64,000 bases of DNA from CAWINH01 sp963837425 (GCA_963837425.1 CAWINH010000015.1:19250-83249); one strand, 5' to 3'. Shown: positions 1 through 8,620, numbered from the stretch's first letter. Notes: generated from the letters alone by a model not told the origin. Made by a program: numbers and translations.

Positions 1-381
1 CCCGGCGCACGCCTGGAGCTTCCCTGGCGGCCCGACTACAACGCACTCGTCTACGTGCTGTCCGGGGCCGGCACGGTGGGCCTCGAAGGCTGGCCGATCG
101 GGGGCGGCCAGCTCGCGGTCCTGGGCGCAGGCGACGCCCTGACCCTTACCGCCGCCGCGACCCAGGAGAGCCGCAGCCCGAACCTCGACGTCCTGATCCT
201 GGGAGGACGGCCGATCCGTGAGCCCGTGGCCTGGATGGGCCCGTTCGTGATGAACACCCGGGACGAGGTGATCCAGGCCTTCAACGACTACCGGGCCGGG
301 CGCATCGGGAGCGTGCCGGCGGTCCACGGTGCGCCGACCTCGGTAGTGGAGTCGGGCGGGGGAGAAGCGACGCCGCGGTAA
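1..381 (+). CDS. Pirin family protein, C-terminal part (5' truncated by window)
   Basis: The reading frame is open from base 1, so the N-terminal cupin lies outside the window. The visible 126 residues show a second cupin barrel followed by the pirin signature GGRPIREPVAWMGPFVMNT and then RDEVIQAFNDYRAGRIG, which is very close to the family consensus. Pirins are Fe(II)-dependent cupins; bacterial members include quercetin 2,3-dioxygenase-like enzymes and regulators of pyruvate metabolism. The substrate cannot be told from this part. The gene ends 6 bases before the arsR operator and is probably unrelated to it. Confidence 0.85.
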   Translation, partial: PGARLELPWRPDYNALVYVLSGAGTVGLEGWPIGGGQLAVLGAGDALTLTAAATQESRSPNLDVLILGGRPIREPVAWMGPFVMNTRDEVIQAFNDYRAGRIGSVPAVHGAPTSVVESGGGEATPR

Positions 382-387
382 TCGCCC

Positions 388-411
388 TATATTGACATCC
401 ATCAATATAAT
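388..411 (+). promoter_or_regulatory. arsR operator and leaderless promoter
   Basis: A perfect inverted repeat has arms TATATTGA (388-395) and TCAATATA (402-409) around a 6-base spacer. This TTGA-N6-TCAA layout is that of ArsR-family operators. The hexamer TATAAT (406-411) overlaps the right arm and lies 6 bases before the GTG start at 418, so repressor binding would cover the -10 element. No convincing -35 and no Shine-Dalgarno are visible, so the transcript probably begins at the start codon. Confidence 0.75.
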
Positions 412-417
412 GGGCGG

Positions 418-711
418 GTGAGGTCAGCCGATCCAGACGTCCAGCTTCTCGAGGCGATGGCCGACCCGGTGCGGCTGGCGATCGTCCGCCAGCTCGGATC
501 GAGCGTGGCGTCCGTCTGCGCCTGTGACTTCACCGATTGCTGCAACGTGCGCCAGCCGACGGTCAGCCACCACCTGCGCGTCCTGCGAGAAGCGGGAGTG
601 GTGACGACCACCAGGCGGGGAACCTACGTCTACTACGACCTCGCCCCGGATTTCGCCGGTCGTTGGGCGGCGCTGAGCGCCAGCCTCGCCGGCCTCGTTT
701 CCGTCTCCTGA
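418..711 (+). CDS. arsR: ArsR-family As(III)-responsive repressor
   Basis: A 97-residue winged-helix protein. The metalloid-sensing CxC (VCACD, residues 37-41) lies just before the recognition helix QPTVSHHLRVLREAG, as in the classical CVC-type arsenite sensors. A further CC pair follows at DCC. The wing reads TTTRRGTYVYYDL. It is expected to repress its own operon with arsM and to release DNA when As(III) or Sb(III) binds the cysteines. The GTG start has a -10 hexamer 6 bases upstream and no ribosome-binding site, suggesting leaderless translation. The downstream arsM RBS overlaps the stop codon. Confidence 0.88.
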   Translation: MRSADPDVQLLEAMADPVRLAIVRQLGSSVASVCACDFTDCCNVRQPTVSHHLRVLREAGVVTTTRRGTYVYYDLAPDFAGRWAALSASLAGLVSVS

Positions 712-719
712 AGGAGAGC

Positions 720-1472
720 ATGATGACGAACGCGATGGAGCCGATCCACGAGGCGGTGCGCGAGCGCTACGCCCGGTCGGCGCTTCAGGTGCTCAACGAC
801 GAGCACGCGTCCTGCTGTGGCCCGGACTGCTGTGGGGAGGAGGGGATCGGGGCCGAACTGTACAGCGCCCTCGAGCGCGAAGAGCTCCCCGACGCGGCCG
901 TCCTGGCGTCGCTCGGCTGCGGGAATCCGACCGCGGTCGCCGAACTCCGCGAGGGGGAGCGCGTCCTCGACCTCGGCTCCGGCGGCGGGATCGACGTCCT
1001 GCTCTCGGCGCGCCGGGTGGGGGATCGGGGCCGGGCCATCGGGCTCGACATGACCGACGAGATGCTCGAGCTCGCACGCCGCAACGCGCGCGACGCGGGC
1101 GCCACGAACGTCGAGTTCGTGAAGGGCACCATCGAGGCCATCCCGCTGGCCGACGCGTCCGTCGACGTGGTGATCAGCAACTGCGTGATCAACCTGGCGG
1201 CAGACAAGGACGCCGTCTTCCGCGAGGTCGCCCGCGTCCTGCGTCCCGGCGGACGGATGGGCGTGAGCGACATCGTCGCGGATGACGCGCTCACAGCCGC
1301 CGAGCGTGCTGAGCGTGGCTCCTACGTGGGCTGCATCGCCGGGGCCCTCTCCTTCAGCGAGTACGAAGCAGGCCTGCGGGCGGCGGGCCTGACCCATATC
1401 AGTGTCACTCCGACACACCAGGTCGCGGAGGGGATGCACAGCGCCATCATCAGGGCCGCCAGCCCAATCTAG
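720..1472 (+). CDS. arsM: Arsenite S-adenosylmethionine methyltransferase
   Basis: This 250-residue class I SAM-dependent methyltransferase converts As(III) to methylated arsenicals. The SAM-binding motif VLDLGSGGGID lies near residues 82-92. Three cysteines needed for As(III) methylation in ArsM are present: C67 (SLGCGNP), C155 (ISNCVINL) and C205 (VGCIAGALS). An extra N-terminal Cys cluster SCCGPDCCGEE (31-41) resembles those of many bacterial ArsM. AAGGAG at 711-716 overlaps the arsR stop and serves either ATG 720 or ATG 723, so the two genes form an operon. An arsenite efflux pump is not seen. Confidence 0.9.
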   Translation: MMTNAMEPIHEAVRERYARSALQVLNDEHASCCGPDCCGEEGIGAELYSALEREELPDAAVLASLGCGNPTAVAELREGERVLDLGSGGGIDVLLSARRVGDRGRAIGLDMTDEMLELARRNARDAGATNVEFVKGTIEAIPLADASVDVVISNCVINLAADKDAVFREVARVLRPGGRMGVSDIVADDALTAAERAERGSYVGCIAGALSFSEYEAGLRAAGLTHISVTPTHQVAEGMHSAIIRAASPI

Positions 1473-1498
1473 GTCCTGCTCCGAACCTGCACGGCGTC

Positions 1499-1720
1499 TC
1501 AGCGCGCTCGTCCGCGGCTCAGCAGGCCGGCCACGAAGCCGGCCAGCACCACCCCGATGATCAAAACGAAGAGCGGAACGGTAACGGAGAAGGCGAGGAA
1601 GTTGACGTGCACCTGCTCCGCGTTGGCGACCGCGAAGACGACCACCGCCGCCCCGAGTGCGAACGCGAGAATTCGGCCCAGCCCATCCCAGATCGATCCA
1701 CTGCGCTGGTCAACCGCCAT
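1499..1720 (-). CDS. LapA-domain (DUF1049) small membrane protein
   Basis: A 73-residue protein with two hydrophobic helices, ILAFALGAAVVVFAVANA and VPLFVLIIGVVLAGFVAGLL, joined by QVHVNFLAFSVT and ending in a basic tail. This is the LapA/YciS-like layout. In E. coli the family acts in lipopolysaccharide assembly; in other phyla the role is unknown. ATG 1720 is preferred because GAGG lies 8 bases upstream; an in-frame TTG at 1732 is possible. It converges with arsM. Confidence 0.7.
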   Translation of the reverse strand: MAVDQRSGSIWDGLGRILAFALGAAVVVFAVANAEQVHVNFLAFSVTVPLFVLIIGVVLAGFVAGLLSRGRAR

Positions 1721-1901
1721 CGTGCGCCTCAAATAGCGTCAGCAACCATCGTAACGCGGTCCGGCGAACGTCAACGAGGGCTCCTGATTCGCGTTGTGGC
1801 GAGGGTACGTCACATAACATATCTTTGGGGAAGTGCTGCGCAGGACGAATGGGCTAGCGAGGTGCGGCAGATGGGCCGTCGCCAGTCGAAACGGTGAATC
1901 C

Positions 1902-1907
1902 TAGGCT
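1902..1907 (+). promoter_or_regulatory. Leaderless -10 element TAGGCT
   Basis: TAGGCT lies exactly 6 bases before the ATG at 1914 and no Shine-Dalgarno is present. The same hexamer and spacing recur before the gene at 34321. Confidence 0.5.
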
Positions 1908-1913
1908 GGCCGC

Positions 1914-2165
1914 ATGACACGGCATCATCCATTCCTTCATCCGTTCGGCTGGGGCTCGCTGACCGGCGGCACGCTGATCGCACTGGTCGGCAAGCTGTCA
2001 AACAGCGAGATTGCCGCCTTGGCGTGGACTTACGGTGTGCTCGTCGTGCTCGGAGCGGCCTATCTGCTGATTGGCCTCCGCGTGTACGCGGCGTACCGCG
2101 GCCGGCAGCAGGCGCGCTCGGAGACCAGCCGGCCGGTGTCGCAGACCGAGGTGTCGGGAGCCTGA
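1914..2165 (+). CDS. Small membrane protein of unknown function
   Basis: An 83-residue protein I do not recognise. A short hydrophobic stretch, LTGGTLIALVGKL, is followed by one convincing membrane helix, YGVLVVLGAAYLLIGLRVY, then a basic and polar tail. The case for a real gene is its -10 hexamer at leaderless spacing and its position between two well-supported genes. It converges on hflX, with a hairpin between them. A chance ORF cannot be fully excluded. Confidence 0.5.
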   Translation: MTRHHPFLHPFGWGSLTGGTLIALVGKLSNSEIAALAWTYGVLVVLGAAYLLIGLRVYAAYRGRQQARSETSRPVSQTEVSGA

Positions 2166-2197
2166 ACCCGGTGGCCGCCACTCGCGGCCGCCCGGCA

Positions 2198-2216
2198 GCG
2201 GCTGCCTGTCAGCCGC
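2198..2216. terminator. Hairpin at the hflX 3' end
   Basis: GCGGCTG (2198-2204) and CAGCCGC (2210-2216) form a perfect 7-bp stem that overlaps the hflX stop codon (2209-2211). It sits between convergent genes and lacks a T-tract, so terminator function is inferred from position only. Confidence 0.35.
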
Positions 2217-3504
2217 GGGCTGCCCGTCGATCGGGCGCGCTCGCGGTGAGCTCGGCTGCAATCGCGGCGGGAAGGTATCCGACCACGCGGATCCCGCGCT
2301 CCGAGTAGTGCTCGTCGATCTCCCCGGCGATCTTCGCTCGCGCGACGAGCTCCCCGCGGGCGTAGGGCACGACGGTGTCGATTGCCACCATCCGCGCACG
2401 CAACGCCGTGGCGACCTGGGCTCGCAGCTCATCGATTCCCTCACCGCTCGAAGCGCTGACGAAGGCGGCACGCTCGGTGCGCGGCGGGGCGGCGGCCCGC
2501 AGATCGGCGTCCAGCAGGTCGATCTTGTTGAAGGCCGTGATCCGCGGCTTGTCCCCCGCCCCGAGCTCGTCGAGGACGCGCTGCACGGCAGCCTGCTGCG
2601 CGACGAAGTCCGGATCGGCGGCATCCACGACCTCGAGGAGGAGATCGGCGCGCAGGACCTCCTCGAGCGTCGCGCGGAAGGCGTCCACGAGGTCATGTGG
2701 GAGCTTGTTGATGAAGCCGACGGTGTCGCTGACCACGACGCGCTGCCCCGTCGGCAGGATGACCGCCCGGGAGGTGGGGTCCAGCGTCGCGAAGAGCATG
2801 TCGGCGACGAAGAGGTCGGCGTCGGACAGCGCGTTGAGGAGCGTGCTCTTGCCGGCATTCGTGTAGCCCACCAGCGCGATCGTGGCCACCTCCTGGCGAT
2901 CGCGCTGCCGAGCGGAGGTCTCCCGGTGGCGCCGCACTTCCGCCAGCTCGTCCCGGACCTTGCGGATCTTCTCGCGGATGATCCGGCGATCCGTCTCCAG
3001 CTGGCTCTCGCCGGGGCCGCGGGTCCCAATGCCTCCGGCGGTACGGGACAGGTGGGTCCACATGCGGGTCAGTCGCGGGAGGTGGTACTCGAGCGCCGCG
3101 AGCTCGACCTGCAGCCGCCCCTCCTTCGTCCGCGCGTGGCGGGCGAAGATGTCGATGATGAGGGCCGATCGGTCGAGCACCTTGCAGCCGACGAGCTCCT
3201 CGAGGCTGCGCTGCTGGTTCGGAGCCAGCTCGTCGTCGACGATCAGGAGATTGAAGTCGTGCACGGCCTTCATCTCCACGAGCTCGGCCGCGCGGCCCTT
3301 CCCGAGATACCAGACCGGATCCGGCTGACTCCGGCGCTGGAAGGTGGTGCCCACGACAATGGCCCCGGCCGTTTCGGCGAGGGCGGCGAGCTCGGCCAGG
3401 CTGCGCTCCACCGGCCAGGCACCCTTCCGAGCGGTGTCGAGGCCAATGAGGAACGCGCGCTCGGGCGGGGTCGTCAGGTCTATCGTGCGGGCGCGCTGTG
3501 ACAT
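2209..3504 (-). CDS. hflX: GTPase HflX (ribosome-splitting factor)
   Basis: About 431 residues. The N-terminal HflX domain contains VWYLGKGRAAELVE and the glycine-rich RTAGGIGTRGPGESQLETDR signature. A helical linker follows, then a G domain with P-loop GYTNAGKST, DTVGFI and NKID. HflX binds the 50S E site and splits stalled or hibernating 70S ribosomes. ATG 3504 is preferred because the candidate -10 hexamer TACCAT (3515-3520) overlaps the alternative ATG at 3516. It is divergent from the GGDEF gene. The minus-strand miaA lies nearby but on the far side of that gene. Confidence 0.93.
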   Translation of the reverse strand: MSQRARTIDLTTPPERAFLIGLDTARKGAWPVERSLAELAALAETAGAIVVGTTFQRRSQPDPVWYLGKGRAAELVEMKAVHDFNLLIVDDELAPNQQRSLEELVGCKVLDRSALIIDIFARHARTKEGRLQVELAALEYHLPRLTRMWTHLSRTAGGIGTRGPGESQLETDRRIIREKIRKVRDELAEVRRHRETSARQRDRQEVATIALVGYTNAGKSTLLNALSDADLFVADMLFATLDPTSRAVILPTGQRVVVSDTVGFINKLPHDLVDAFRATLEEVLRADLLLEVVDAADPDFVAQQAAVQRVLDELGAGDKPRITAFNKIDLLDADLRAAAPPRTERAAFVSASSGEGIDELRAQVATALRARMVAIDTVVPYARGELVARAKIAGEIDEHYSERGIRVVGYLPAAIAAELTASAPDRRAARG

Positions 3505-3618
3505 CGTGCTCGCCATGGTAGCCCGACGGTCGCCGGCAGTACCTTTCGGCTAGTGCGTCGCCGCACCGCTCTGTGCCATACCTTCGGGTACTGCTCAGGG
3601 GGCAAGCTGGGAGAAGCC

Positions 3619-5265
3619 ATGGACGGCGCTGATCCGCGAGCCGATCGCGTGCAGACCGGCCACGCCGAATCAACGGCGTGGCTCGTCGTGCGCCTGGCGG
3701 CCGTGCTCGCCATCGCCGGCGCCGCGGGCGTCGGAGCGCAGAGCTTCGCCGGTGACCAGGTGCCGGGGACCCTGCTCCCCGCACTGACCGGCATCGGCGT
3801 CGCGTGCGTGCTCGGCGGCATCCTGCTCGCCGTGGTCATCGCCCCGCTGGCGCGCTCGCGTGCGCAGCTGACGGTCGCGTACCACGCTGCCCTCGCCGAT
3901 GCCCTGCGAGATCCGCTCACCGGCCTCGGGAACCACCGCGCGTTCCAGGAGGAGCTGGACCGCCAGGTGGCGTCGGCTCAGCGCTACGAAGTGCCCCTCG
4001 CGCTCGCGATCCTCGATCTCGACGAGTTCAAGCAGATCAACGACACCGGAGGCCACCTCGACGGCGACCGCGCGCTAGCCGGCTTTGGCCGGTTGATGGC
4101 GACGTCGGTGCGCCGGCCGGACCGTTGCTTCCGGATCGGCGGTGACGAGTTCGCGATCCTCCTGCCGCATACGGACGCCGATGGGGCGCGGATCGTCGCC
4201 CGCCGACTGCTCGCGGCCGCGTTGGCGCCGGCCCTGAAGAGCGAGGACCTCGGACCGATCAGCTTCTCGGCGGGCATCTCCGCGATGCCGGAGCCCGCGA
4301 CATCACGCGGGCAGCTCTACACCCAGGCCGACACCGCCCTCTACGCGGCGAAGCGATCGGGGCGCACCGAGGTGGCGGTCTTCGACCCGGCGGAGGAGAC
4401 GACGCCGCTCGACCCGAGCACATCGGCCGCGGTCGCCGAGGTGATCGCCCGCGGTCAGCTGCGCCCGGTCTACCAGCCGATCGTGTCGGTCGCGAACGGC
4501 TCGCTGCTCGGCTACGAGGGCCTCACTCGCCCCGTGCCGCCGGCGCCGTTCGATTCACCGCTCGCCCTGTTCGCCGCAGCCGAGGCCTCCGGCCATGTCG
4601 TCGCGCTCGACCTCGGCTGCGTTGAGATGCTGGTGGCCGGTGCGGCATCGATCCCCGACGACGCATTCCTGAGCGTCAACCTCTCGCCGCGAACGATCGA
4701 GGCGCCGGAATTCAACACGGTTGCCCTGTTGAGCATCCTGGCGCGCCACGGCTTTCCGCCCGGGAGGCTCGTCATCGAACTCACGGAGCAGCAGCCGATC
4801 GCCGACGTCGGGCGAGTCCGAGAGAAGCTCGAGGCCTGTCGCCTGGCGGGCGTCCGCTGCGCCGCCGACGACGTGGGTGCGGGGAACGCCGGCCTGCGGA
4901 TGCTGAGCGAACTGCGCTTCGATATCCTCAAGGTGGACCTCAGCCTCGTCCAGCGCAGCGCCGCGGGCGGGCCGTCGAGCGACGTCGTCGAGTCCGTCGT
5001 CGGGCTCGCGGCACGCACCGGGGCGCTCGTGGTCGGCGAGGGCGTCGAGCGCGCCGAGCAGCTGCAGCAGCTCGAAGCGCTGGGCGTCGGTGCTGCCCAG
5101 GGCTACCTCTTCGGCCGGCCCGGCCCGCTGCCTGCCGCGGAGCCGGTTGCCGCACTGCACGCCTCGATCTCGCGCCACACGCCGATCCGTCCCGGTGACC
5201 CTGATCCGGCGGCCGCCTCGGCCGGGATGGCTGCCTGGCGTCAGTCGATCGGCCTCCCGACCTGA
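3619..5265 (+). CDS. Membrane-bound GGDEF-EAL cyclic-di-GMP enzyme
   Basis: A 548-residue protein. Two membrane helices lie near residues 20-41 and 50-76. The diguanylate cyclase domain keeps GGDEF at 174-178, with the inhibitory-site RRPD five residues upstream. The phosphodiesterase domain has EGL (E300) in place of EAL, but the other metal and catalytic positions look intact: VNLSP, ELTE, ADDVGAG, LKVD, GEGVE and QGYLFGRP. Both activities are therefore possible. There is no obvious sensory domain beyond the membrane anchor. The ATG at 3619 is preceded by GGGAGAAG. It is inserted on the opposite strand between hflX and miaA. Confidence 0.88.
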   Translation: MDGADPRADRVQTGHAESTAWLVVRLAAVLAIAGAAGVGAQSFAGDQVPGTLLPALTGIGVACVLGGILLAVVIAPLARSRAQLTVAYHAALADALRDPLTGLGNHRAFQEELDRQVASAQRYEVPLALAILDLDEFKQINDTGGHLDGDRALAGFGRLMATSVRRPDRCFRIGGDEFAILLPHTDADGARIVARRLLAAALAPALKSEDLGPISFSAGISAMPEPATSRGQLYTQADTALYAAKRSGRTEVAVFDPAEETTPLDPSTSAAVAEVIARGQLRPVYQPIVSVANGSLLGYEGLTRPVPPAPFDSPLALFAAAEASGHVVALDLGCVEMLVAGAASIPDDAFLSVNLSPRTIEAPEFNTVALLSILARHGFPPGRLVIELTEQQPIADVGRVREKLEACRLAGVRCAADDVGAGNAGLRMLSELRFDILKVDLSLVQRSAAGGPSSDVVESVVGLAARTGALVVGEGVERAEQLQQLEALGVGAAQGYLFGRPGPLPAAEPVAALHASISRHTPIRPGDPDPAAASAGMAAWRQSIGLPT

Positions 5266-5284
5266 GGTTCGACTCCCCCACCAC

Positions 5285-5301
5285 CGCCGGCTCAGCCGGC
5301 G
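5285..5301. terminator. Hairpin centred on the miaA stop codon
   Basis: CGCCGGC (5285-5291) and GCCGGCG (5295-5301) flank TCA, which is the miaA stop codon read on the minus strand. It lies between the convergent GGDEF-EAL gene and miaA. There is no T-tract, so it may only stabilise 3' ends. Confidence 0.35.
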
Positions 5302-6212
5302 AGCATTGACTCGAACAGCTCGGCGGCGCGGGCCACGAGCTCGGGCTCGTCCGCCGGTCGGTCCCCGACGCTGAGCCACGCGATCCTGCGGTCTCGCCGG
5401 AGCCAGGTCATCTGGCGCCTGGCGTACTGCCGCGTTCGCCGCACGGTGGCCGAGACCGCCTGATCCCGGGTCCACTCCCCCGCCCCGGCGAGCGCCGCCT
5501 CGCGATACCCGTGGCTGGCGAGGGCCGGCAGCCTTGCCCCGTAGCCGGCGGCTCGCAGCTCGCGCACCTCCTCGATCAAGCCGGCGTCGAACATGCGTTC
5601 GGTTCGTGCGGCAATCCTGTCGGCGAGAACCGACGGCGGACGCGAAATGCCGATCATTGCGACGCGCCCGGGGAACGGCGTGCTGGTCGGCGCCACCGGT
5701 CCACCGGCCAGCTCGGCCCGCTCGAGCGCGCGGAGCACGCGGCGCGGGTTGGCGCGGTCGATGCGGGCGGCGGCCTCGGGATCGATGGCGTCGAGCCGGG
5801 TGAGGGACGCGGCGAGGCCTTCCGCATCGAGCTGGCGGCGCAGCCGCTCGCGGAGCTCGGGCGGAGCCGGCCCCGGGCCGAATTCATAGCCGTCGACAAG
5901 GGCACGCAGGTAGAGGCCGGTCCCGCACACGACGAGTGGCAAGCGCCCTCGCGAACCGATCTCGCCAACGATGCGGCGTGCGTGCTCGACCCAGTCAGCG
6001 ACGGTGAATGGCTCGTCCGGGTCCACGACGTCGAGGAGATGATGCGGGACCGCAGCGCGCGCCGCCGCATCCGGCTTGGCGGTCCCGATCTCCATTCCGC
6101 GGTAGACCTGGCGGGAGTCGGCGACGACGATCTCGAGTGCACGGCGTCGCGCGAGAGCCATGGCCAGCGCGCTCTTGCCCGATGCGGTAGGCCCCACGAT
6201 GGCGGCCAGCAT
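5292..6212 (-). CDS. miaA: tRNA dimethylallyltransferase
   Basis: A 306-residue enzyme that transfers a dimethylallyl group to A37 of tRNAs reading UNN codons. The P-loop GPTASGKS (7-14) is followed by DSRQVYRGMEIGTAKP, which carries the catalytic Asp and the usual substrate-binding loop. VVCGTGLYLRALVDGYEFGP and the C-terminal RRTRQYARRQMTWLRRD (tRNA contact) are also present. It lies 12 bases downstream of ymdB and is probably read in the rny-ymdB-miaA transcript. Confidence 0.95.
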   Translation of the reverse strand: MLAAIVGPTASGKSALAMALARRRALEIVVADSRQVYRGMEIGTAKPDAAARAAVPHHLLDVVDPDEPFTVADWVEHARRIVGEIGSRGRLPLVVCGTGLYLRALVDGYEFGPGPAPPELRERLRRQLDAEGLAASLTRLDAIDPEAAARIDRANPRRVLRALERAELAGGPVAPTSTPFPGRVAMIGISRPPSVLADRIAARTERMFDAGLIEEVRELRAAGYGARLPALASHGYREAALAGAGEWTRDQAVSATVRRTRQYARRQMTWLRRDRRIAWLSVGDRPADEPELVARAAELFESMLAG

Positions 6213-6224
6213 CGGCTCGATGGG

Positions 6225-7034
6225 TCAGACCTCGATCAGGCGCTGCACCTGGTCGATGGCCGTCGCCCGGCCCGACGCGCGCTCGGCGGTGATGATCACC
6301 GCGTTGAAGGCGACCGGCCCTTCCGCCACCGCGAACCGCGTCGGCAGGTGCGTCAGGAAGCGAGGCAGCACGGTCTCGAGACTGAAGCCGATGACCGAGT
6401 CGCGTGGCCCGGTCATCCCGATGTCGCTGATGTAGGCGGTGCCCTTGGGCAGGAGCCTGGCGTCGGCGGTGGGGACGTGGGTGTGGGTGCCCACGACGGC
6501 GGTCACCCGGCCATCGAGGAACCAGCCCATGGCGTTCTTCTCCGAGGTGATCTCGCAGTGGAAGTCGACGATGCGCAGCGGCGGGAGCGGTTCCGCGGCC
6601 TGATCGAGGAGCGCGTCAATGGCGGTGAACGGCGAGTCGAGCTGGTTCATGAAGACGCGACCCATGGCATTGAGCACCGCCACCCGTCCGCCATCCGGCA
6701 GCCGATGGATGAGCCAGCCGCGCCCGGGCGCGGCATCGGGGTAGTTCAGTGGCCGCAGCACCGGACGGTCGGAGTCGAGGTACTCATAGATCTCGCGCTT
6801 GTCCCAGATGTGGTTGCCGCTGGTGATGACGTCGACCCCGTTGCCGAGGAGCTCCTCGGCGAGTCGCGGGGTGAGCCCGGCGCCGGCGGCCAGGTTCTCC
6901 CCGTTCGCGATGACGAGGTCGAGGTCAAGCTCGGTGCGCAGGTCGCCGAGGGCCCCGACCACCGCCTGGCGCCCAGGCCGCCCGATGATGTCCCCGATGA
7001 CCATGCACCGCACGTGCGCGGCGCGGTCCGTCAT
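6225..7034 (-). CDS. ymdB: YmdB-family metallophosphoesterase
   Basis: A 269-residue calcineurin-like phosphoesterase. Metal-binding motifs are VIGDIIGRPGR, ANGENLAAG, SGNHIWDKRE, DFHCEITSEKNAMG and VVGTHTHVPTADARLL. The Bacillus homologue hydrolyses 2',3'-cyclic nucleotides and affects biofilm and motility choices together with RNase Y. The start ATG overlaps the rny stop as ATGA, so translation is coupled. This rny-ymdB pairing is widely conserved. Confidence 0.92.
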   Translation of the reverse strand: MTDRAAHVRCMVIGDIIGRPGRQAVVGALGDLRTELDLDLVIANGENLAAGAGLTPRLAEELLGNGVDVITSGNHIWDKREIYEYLDSDRPVLRPLNYPDAAPGRGWLIHRLPDGGRVAVLNAMGRVFMNQLDSPFTAIDALLDQAAEPLPPLRIVDFHCEITSEKNAMGWFLDGRVTAVVGTHTHVPTADARLLPKGTAYISDIGMTGPRDSVIGFSLETVLPRFLTHLPTRFAVAEGPVAFNAVIITAERASGRATAIDQVQRLIEV

Positions 7035-8560
7035 CGAGCGTAGTCGACCGCCCGCGTCTCGCGGATCACGGTCACCTTGATCTGGCCCGGATACTGCAGC
7101 TGCTCCTCGATGCGCTTCACGACATCGCGGGCCAGCCGCGAGGAGGCGACGTCGTCGACGTCCTCGGGCCGGACCAGGATCCGGATCTCGCGGCCGGCCT
7201 GGATCGCGTAGCAACGCTCGACGCCCGGGAAGCCCAGGGCGATCTGCTGGAGGTCGTCAAGGCGCTTCACATAGTTGTCGAGCGACTCGCCGCGAGCTCC
7301 CGGTCGCGATGCGCTGATGGCATCCGCGATCTGGACGACGGTCGCCTCCACCGACTCCTGCTCGACCTCCTGATGATGAGCCGCAATCGCGTTGCAGACG
7401 ACCGCGTTGACGCCGTGCCGGCGGGCGATGTCGGCGCCGATCTGGGCGTGCGGTCCCTCCACCTCGTGGTCGACAGCCTTGCCGATGTCGTGGAGCAGGC
7501 CGCCCTTCTTCGATTCGGCGACGTTGGCGCCGATCTCCGCCGCCAGCAGGCCGGACAGGCGGGCCGTCTCGATGCAGTGGTTGAGGACGTTCTGCCCGTA
7601 GCTCGTCCGGTATTTGAGCCTGCCGAGGAGCTTGATGAGCTCGGCATGCAGGCCCGGCACGCCGGCGTCGTACGCGGCCTGCTCACCGGCCTGCCGCATG
7701 ACGACCTCGATCTCGGCGCGGCATTTGGCGACCGTCTCCTCGATGCGCCCGGGATGAATGCGGCCGTCGGCAATGAGCTTGGTGAGCGCCATGCGGGCCA
7801 CCTCCCGCCTCACGGGGTCGAAACCGGAGAGGACGACCGCCTCGGGCGTGTCGTCGATGATGAGGTCCACCCCGGTCGCCTGCTCCAGCGCGCGGATGTT
7901 GCGGCCCTCGCGGCCGATGATGCGGCCCTTCATCTCCTCGCTCGGCAGGCTCACGACGGTGACCGTCGCCTCGCTCGTGTGGTCTGCCGCAATCCGCTGC
8001 ATGACCGTCGTCAGAACGCGGCGTGCGCGCTCCTCCCCCTCCTCCTGCGCGCGATGTTCGATCTCGCGAACCTGGTGCTGGGCCTCGGACTGGGCCTCGT
8101 CCACGATCTGGCCGATGAGTGACTGTCGCGCTTCACTCACCGTCAGCCCACTGATGCGCTCGAGTTCCCCGAGCTGCTGCTGCTGGAGGTCCACGTAGCG
8201 GACCTTCTCCACCTCAGCCTCCTGGATCCTGGCCGCGAGCGTCGCCTCCCGCTCCTCCATGGCCGTCTGCTTGCGGTCGAGGCTCTCCGTGCGGTCGAGC
8301 AGCAGCCGCTCCTGACGCTGCAGGTCGGCGCGCTTCTCGCGGGCCTCGTCCTCACCGGCACGCTGCGCCTTCAGGGCCTCGTCCTTGCCCTCGAGGATGA
8401 TCTCCTTCTGCTTTGCGCGAGCATCGGCGACGAGCCGTTCGGCATACGCTTCGGCATGGCGCACGGTTCCGGCAGCCACGTAGCGCCGCGCAACGTAGCC
8501 GATCGCGAGGCCCACGACGAGCGCCGCCAGCGCCGCCGCGACGACGTTCAGGTCAGGCAT
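7031..8560 (-). CDS. rny: Ribonuclease Y
   Basis: A 509-residue endoribonuclease that initiates mRNA decay. Residues 5-23 form the N-terminal membrane anchor. A long charged coiled coil runs to about residue 190, then a KH domain (GRIIGREGRNIRALEQATG) and an HD domain with LLHDIGKAVDHEVEG and AAHHQEV. The start has GGAGGAG a few bases upstream. The 164-base leader contains a strong hairpin. It heads the rny-ymdB-miaA operon. Confidence 0.96.
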   Translation of the reverse strand: MPDLNVVAAALAALVVGLAIGYVARRYVAAGTVRHAEAYAERLVADARAKQKEIILEGKDEALKAQRAGEDEAREKRADLQRQERLLLDRTESLDRKQTAMEEREATLAARIQEAEVEKVRYVDLQQQQLGELERISGLTVSEARQSLIGQIVDEAQSEAQHQVREIEHRAQEEGEERARRVLTTVMQRIAADHTSEATVTVVSLPSEEMKGRIIGREGRNIRALEQATGVDLIIDDTPEAVVLSGFDPVRREVARMALTKLIADGRIHPGRIEETVAKCRAEIEVVMRQAGEQAAYDAGVPGLHAELIKLLGRLKYRTSYGQNVLNHCIETARLSGLLAAEIGANVAESKKGGLLHDIGKAVDHEVEGPHAQIGADIARRHGVNAVVCNAIAAHHQEVEQESVEATVVQIADAISASRPGARGESLDNYVKRLDDLQQIALGFPGVERCYAIQAGREIRILVRPEDVDDVASSRLARDVVKRIEEQLQYPGQIKVTVIRETRAVDYAR

Positions 8561-8598
8561 TGGCTCCTCCGTGCGGAGCCCACATCGGGCGATCCGGG

Positions 8599-8620
8599 GC
8601 GCCCCAACTCAGTGGGGCGC
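8599..8620. repeat. Perfect hairpin in the rny leader region
   Basis: GCGCCCCA (8599-8606) and TGGGGCGC (8613-8620) form an 8-bp stem with a 6-base loop. It lies between the LLM gene stop and the rny start. It could terminate upstream transcription or be a structured rny 5' leader; there is no clear T-tract on the minus strand. Confidence 0.45.

Noticed and set aside
3540..3618. Possible cyclic-di-GMP riboswitch in the leader of the GGDEF-EAL gene
   Set aside because: There is a small TACC-TTCG-GGTA hairpin, but none of the conserved c-di-GMP-I or -II core motifs could be aligned.
5225..5300. GGTTCGACTCC near 5267 resembles a tRNA T-arm
   Set aside because: The flanking bases do not pair as a T-stem and no acceptor or anticodon stem can be drawn.
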